Below are positions 4,493-5,499 of a stretch of 5,499 bases of DNA, piece after piece. Under the pieces are notes generated by a model. The model saw nothing but the letters and a program-made list of their open reading frames with translations. It was not told the DNA's origin and ran no database searches. The DNA lies in contig CALWEB010000152.1 in assembly GCA_944376955.1 (NCBI GenBank), forward strand, positions 1-5,499. The letters are read 5' to 3'. The first letter of the stretch is position 1. Each line of letters starts with the position of its first letter. This DNA is from an uncultured Agathobaculum sp. GTDB taxonomy: Bacteria > Bacillota > Clostridia > Oscillospirales > Butyricicoccaceae. A program made the position numbers and the translations under genes.

Positions 4493-5355
4493 TGCTGCGC
4501 GCGTTTCATTCCAACTGGACACGCCCGTTTTTCGCACGTTCGCCCGACCGCCCCTATGCGGTCGAACCGTTTGAGCTGCTGACCACCGCACTGTCTGCGC
4601 TGGCATGGCGGAGGGAAAACGGCCCCATCCGTATGATTTGTGATACCAAGGCCCAGCGGTACTACGATTCGCTCGGCCTTACTTTTTTGTGGGACGAAGG
4701 CGTGCATCCCCTGCTTGATGCCGTGCCGGAGGACGTTAACCCGATGGCCTTCTGGGCTGCCGGCAAACTGTATGCGCTTGCCGCCATGCCCTCCCCCTGC
4801 GTGATGATCGACACCGACTTCATCTGCTGGAAACCGCTTGCGCCGCTGTTAAAAAATCTGGATGCCGCTGCCATCCACCGCGAGGACATCATGCCTGACA
4901 TTTATCCGGACGCACGCGCATTTGCACAGACGCATGGCTTTGACTTTTCGGCGTTTGATTGGACGGTGCAGCCGTTCAACACGGCGCTGTGCTATCTCGC
5001 GGACGATGATTTCCGGCACTATTACACGGACACCGCCATCCGTTTCATCCGCTGTTCCCCGAAAGCAGACGACGTGCTGACTTACATGGTCTTTGCCGAA
5101 CAGCGGCTGCTTGCGATGTGCGCTGCACGCAAACGCATCCGCGCCGCTGCCCTGTCTGATCTGGAAACACTGTTCACCGGCACACAGCACGGATTTTTTA
5201 CACACATCTGGGGCTTTAAGCAGCAGATGCGGGATGAGCCAGCACTTTACGAAGACTTCTGCCGCCGCTGCGCCGCGCGCCTGCGGCGTGACTTTCCTGA
5301 TGCAGTCGCGCGCATTGCCGCCGTGCCCACGCTTGCCTCCTATTTTACTGACTAA
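4492..5355 (+). CDS. DUF6734-like, glycosyltransferase-like protein
   Basis: This 287-aa soluble protein resembles, from memory, the DUF6734 family. Shared landmarks are the N-terminal FHSNWTRPF (5-13), a central FWAAGKLYAL (87-96) and the hydrophobic strand VMIDTDFICW (104-113). The Asp-Thr-Asp at 107-109 looks like the DxD metal and nucleotide-sugar site of GT-A glycosyltransferases. QPFNTALCYL (160-169) resembles the FN-x-G acceptor-side segment, and HIWGFK (238-243) recalls the C-terminal H-x-x-G-K motif of GT8-type enzymes. These parallels suggest sugar transfer, but catalysis is inferred. There is no signal peptide or membrane helix. Translation is coupled to the upstream repeat protein through a TGATG overlap, a strong sign that the two act together; the Ser/Thr/Tyr-rich tail of that protein is a plausible acceptor. 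The gene ends 28 nt before an insertion-sequence end, so any further cassette genes may have been separated from it. No terminator is visible after the stop. Confidence 0.72.
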   Translation: MLRAFHSNWTRPFFARSPDRPYAVEPFELLTTALSALAWRRENGPIRMICDTKAQRYYDSLGLTFLWDEGVHPLLDAVPEDVNPMAFWAAGKLYALAAMPSPCVMIDTDFICWKPLAPLLKNLDAAAIHREDIMPDIYPDARAFAQTHGFDFSAFDWTVQPFNTALCYLADDDFRHYYTDTAIRFIRCSPKADDVLTYMVFAEQRLLAMCAARKRIRAAALSDLETLFTGTQHGFFTHIWGFKQQMRDEPALYEDFCRRCAARLRRDFPDAVARIAAVPTLASYFTD

Positions 5356-5383
5356 TAGCGAAAACTGCCTGCACCACATGAAG

Positions 5384-5499
5384 TGCCCCCAAAAAGTTAG
5401 ACAAATAATGCTGACGGAAATTGTTCAAGCAACCGAAAGGGCTAGCTGTCTGTGAATTGCAGGCGGCAAGCCTTTAAGCTTCGCCTTTATCCTGTGGTT
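5384..5499 (-). mobile_element. End of an IS3-family insertion sequence (partial)
   Basis: The terminal sequence TGCCCCCAAAAAGTTAGACA (5384-5403) is the type of inverted-repeat end seen in IS3-family elements of Clostridia. The transposase C-terminus follows at the expected short distance and reads toward this end, so this is the element's downstream terminus. The exact boundary could be a few bases to the left (from about 5380). The other end and the target-site duplication are outside the window. Confidence 0.75.
5425..5499 (-). CDS. IS3-family transposase (OrfB) C-terminal end, partial
   Basis: Read from the right edge on the minus strand, 24 codons precede a TGA (5427-5425) and encode NHRIKAKLKGL followed by a tail ending in LALSVA. 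The N-x-RIKAKLKG pattern is the typical end of IS3-family OrfB transposases (DDE integrase fold), just after the catalytic core. The catalytic residues lie beyond the edge, so activity cannot be judged. OrfB is normally made as an OrfAB fusion by frameshifting and mobilises the element. Confidence 0.72.
   Translation of the reverse strand, partial: NHRIKAKLKGLPPAIHRQLALSVA

Overview
The window looks like a piece of a GC-rich Clostridia genome (Firmicutes, perhaps an Oscillospirales/Ruminococcaceae-type gut bacterium). The evidence is sigma-A-type promoters with exact TATAAT -10 boxes, strong purine-rich Shine-Dalgarno sites, a minimal KdpD-like kinase next to a KdpE-like regulator, and an IS3-family transposase tail. 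The taxonomic assignment is inference.

Left part (1-2160). A minus-strand promoter (122-150) fires out of the left edge into a structured leader of at least about 115 nt with no recognised family. Divergent from it, an extended -10 promoter drives a two-component operon: a short four-TM, KdpD-type (DUF4118) sensor kinase (319-1401), overlapping by 4 nt an OmpR/KdpE-type response regulator (1398-2105). A perfect 13-bp terminator hairpin (2123-2153) closes the operon and also serves the convergent gene on its right.

Middle (2172-3789, minus strand). A HIT-family nucleotide-binding protein has its own promoter. Upstream of it is an FkbM-family SAM-dependent methyltransferase with an extra N-terminal domain, also with its own good promoter (TTTACA-17-TATAAT).

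Right part (3791-5499). Divergent from the FkbM gene is a 201-aa protein with two 27-residue repeats exactly 50 residues apart and a C-terminal Gly-Ser / Ser-Tyr-x-Thr repeat tail. It is translationally coupled to a 287-aa DUF6734-like, glycosyltransferase-like protein. An 18-bp palindrome lies between the two divergent promoters. My reading, as inference, is that these three genes form a small peptide or protein modification cassette. The repeat protein would be the substrate, and the methyltransferase and glycosyltransferase-like protein would be tailoring enzymes. This is the most interesting content of the window. Directly after the cassette, 28 nt past the last stop codon, is the end of an IS3-family insertion sequence whose transposase reads in from the right edge on the minus strand.
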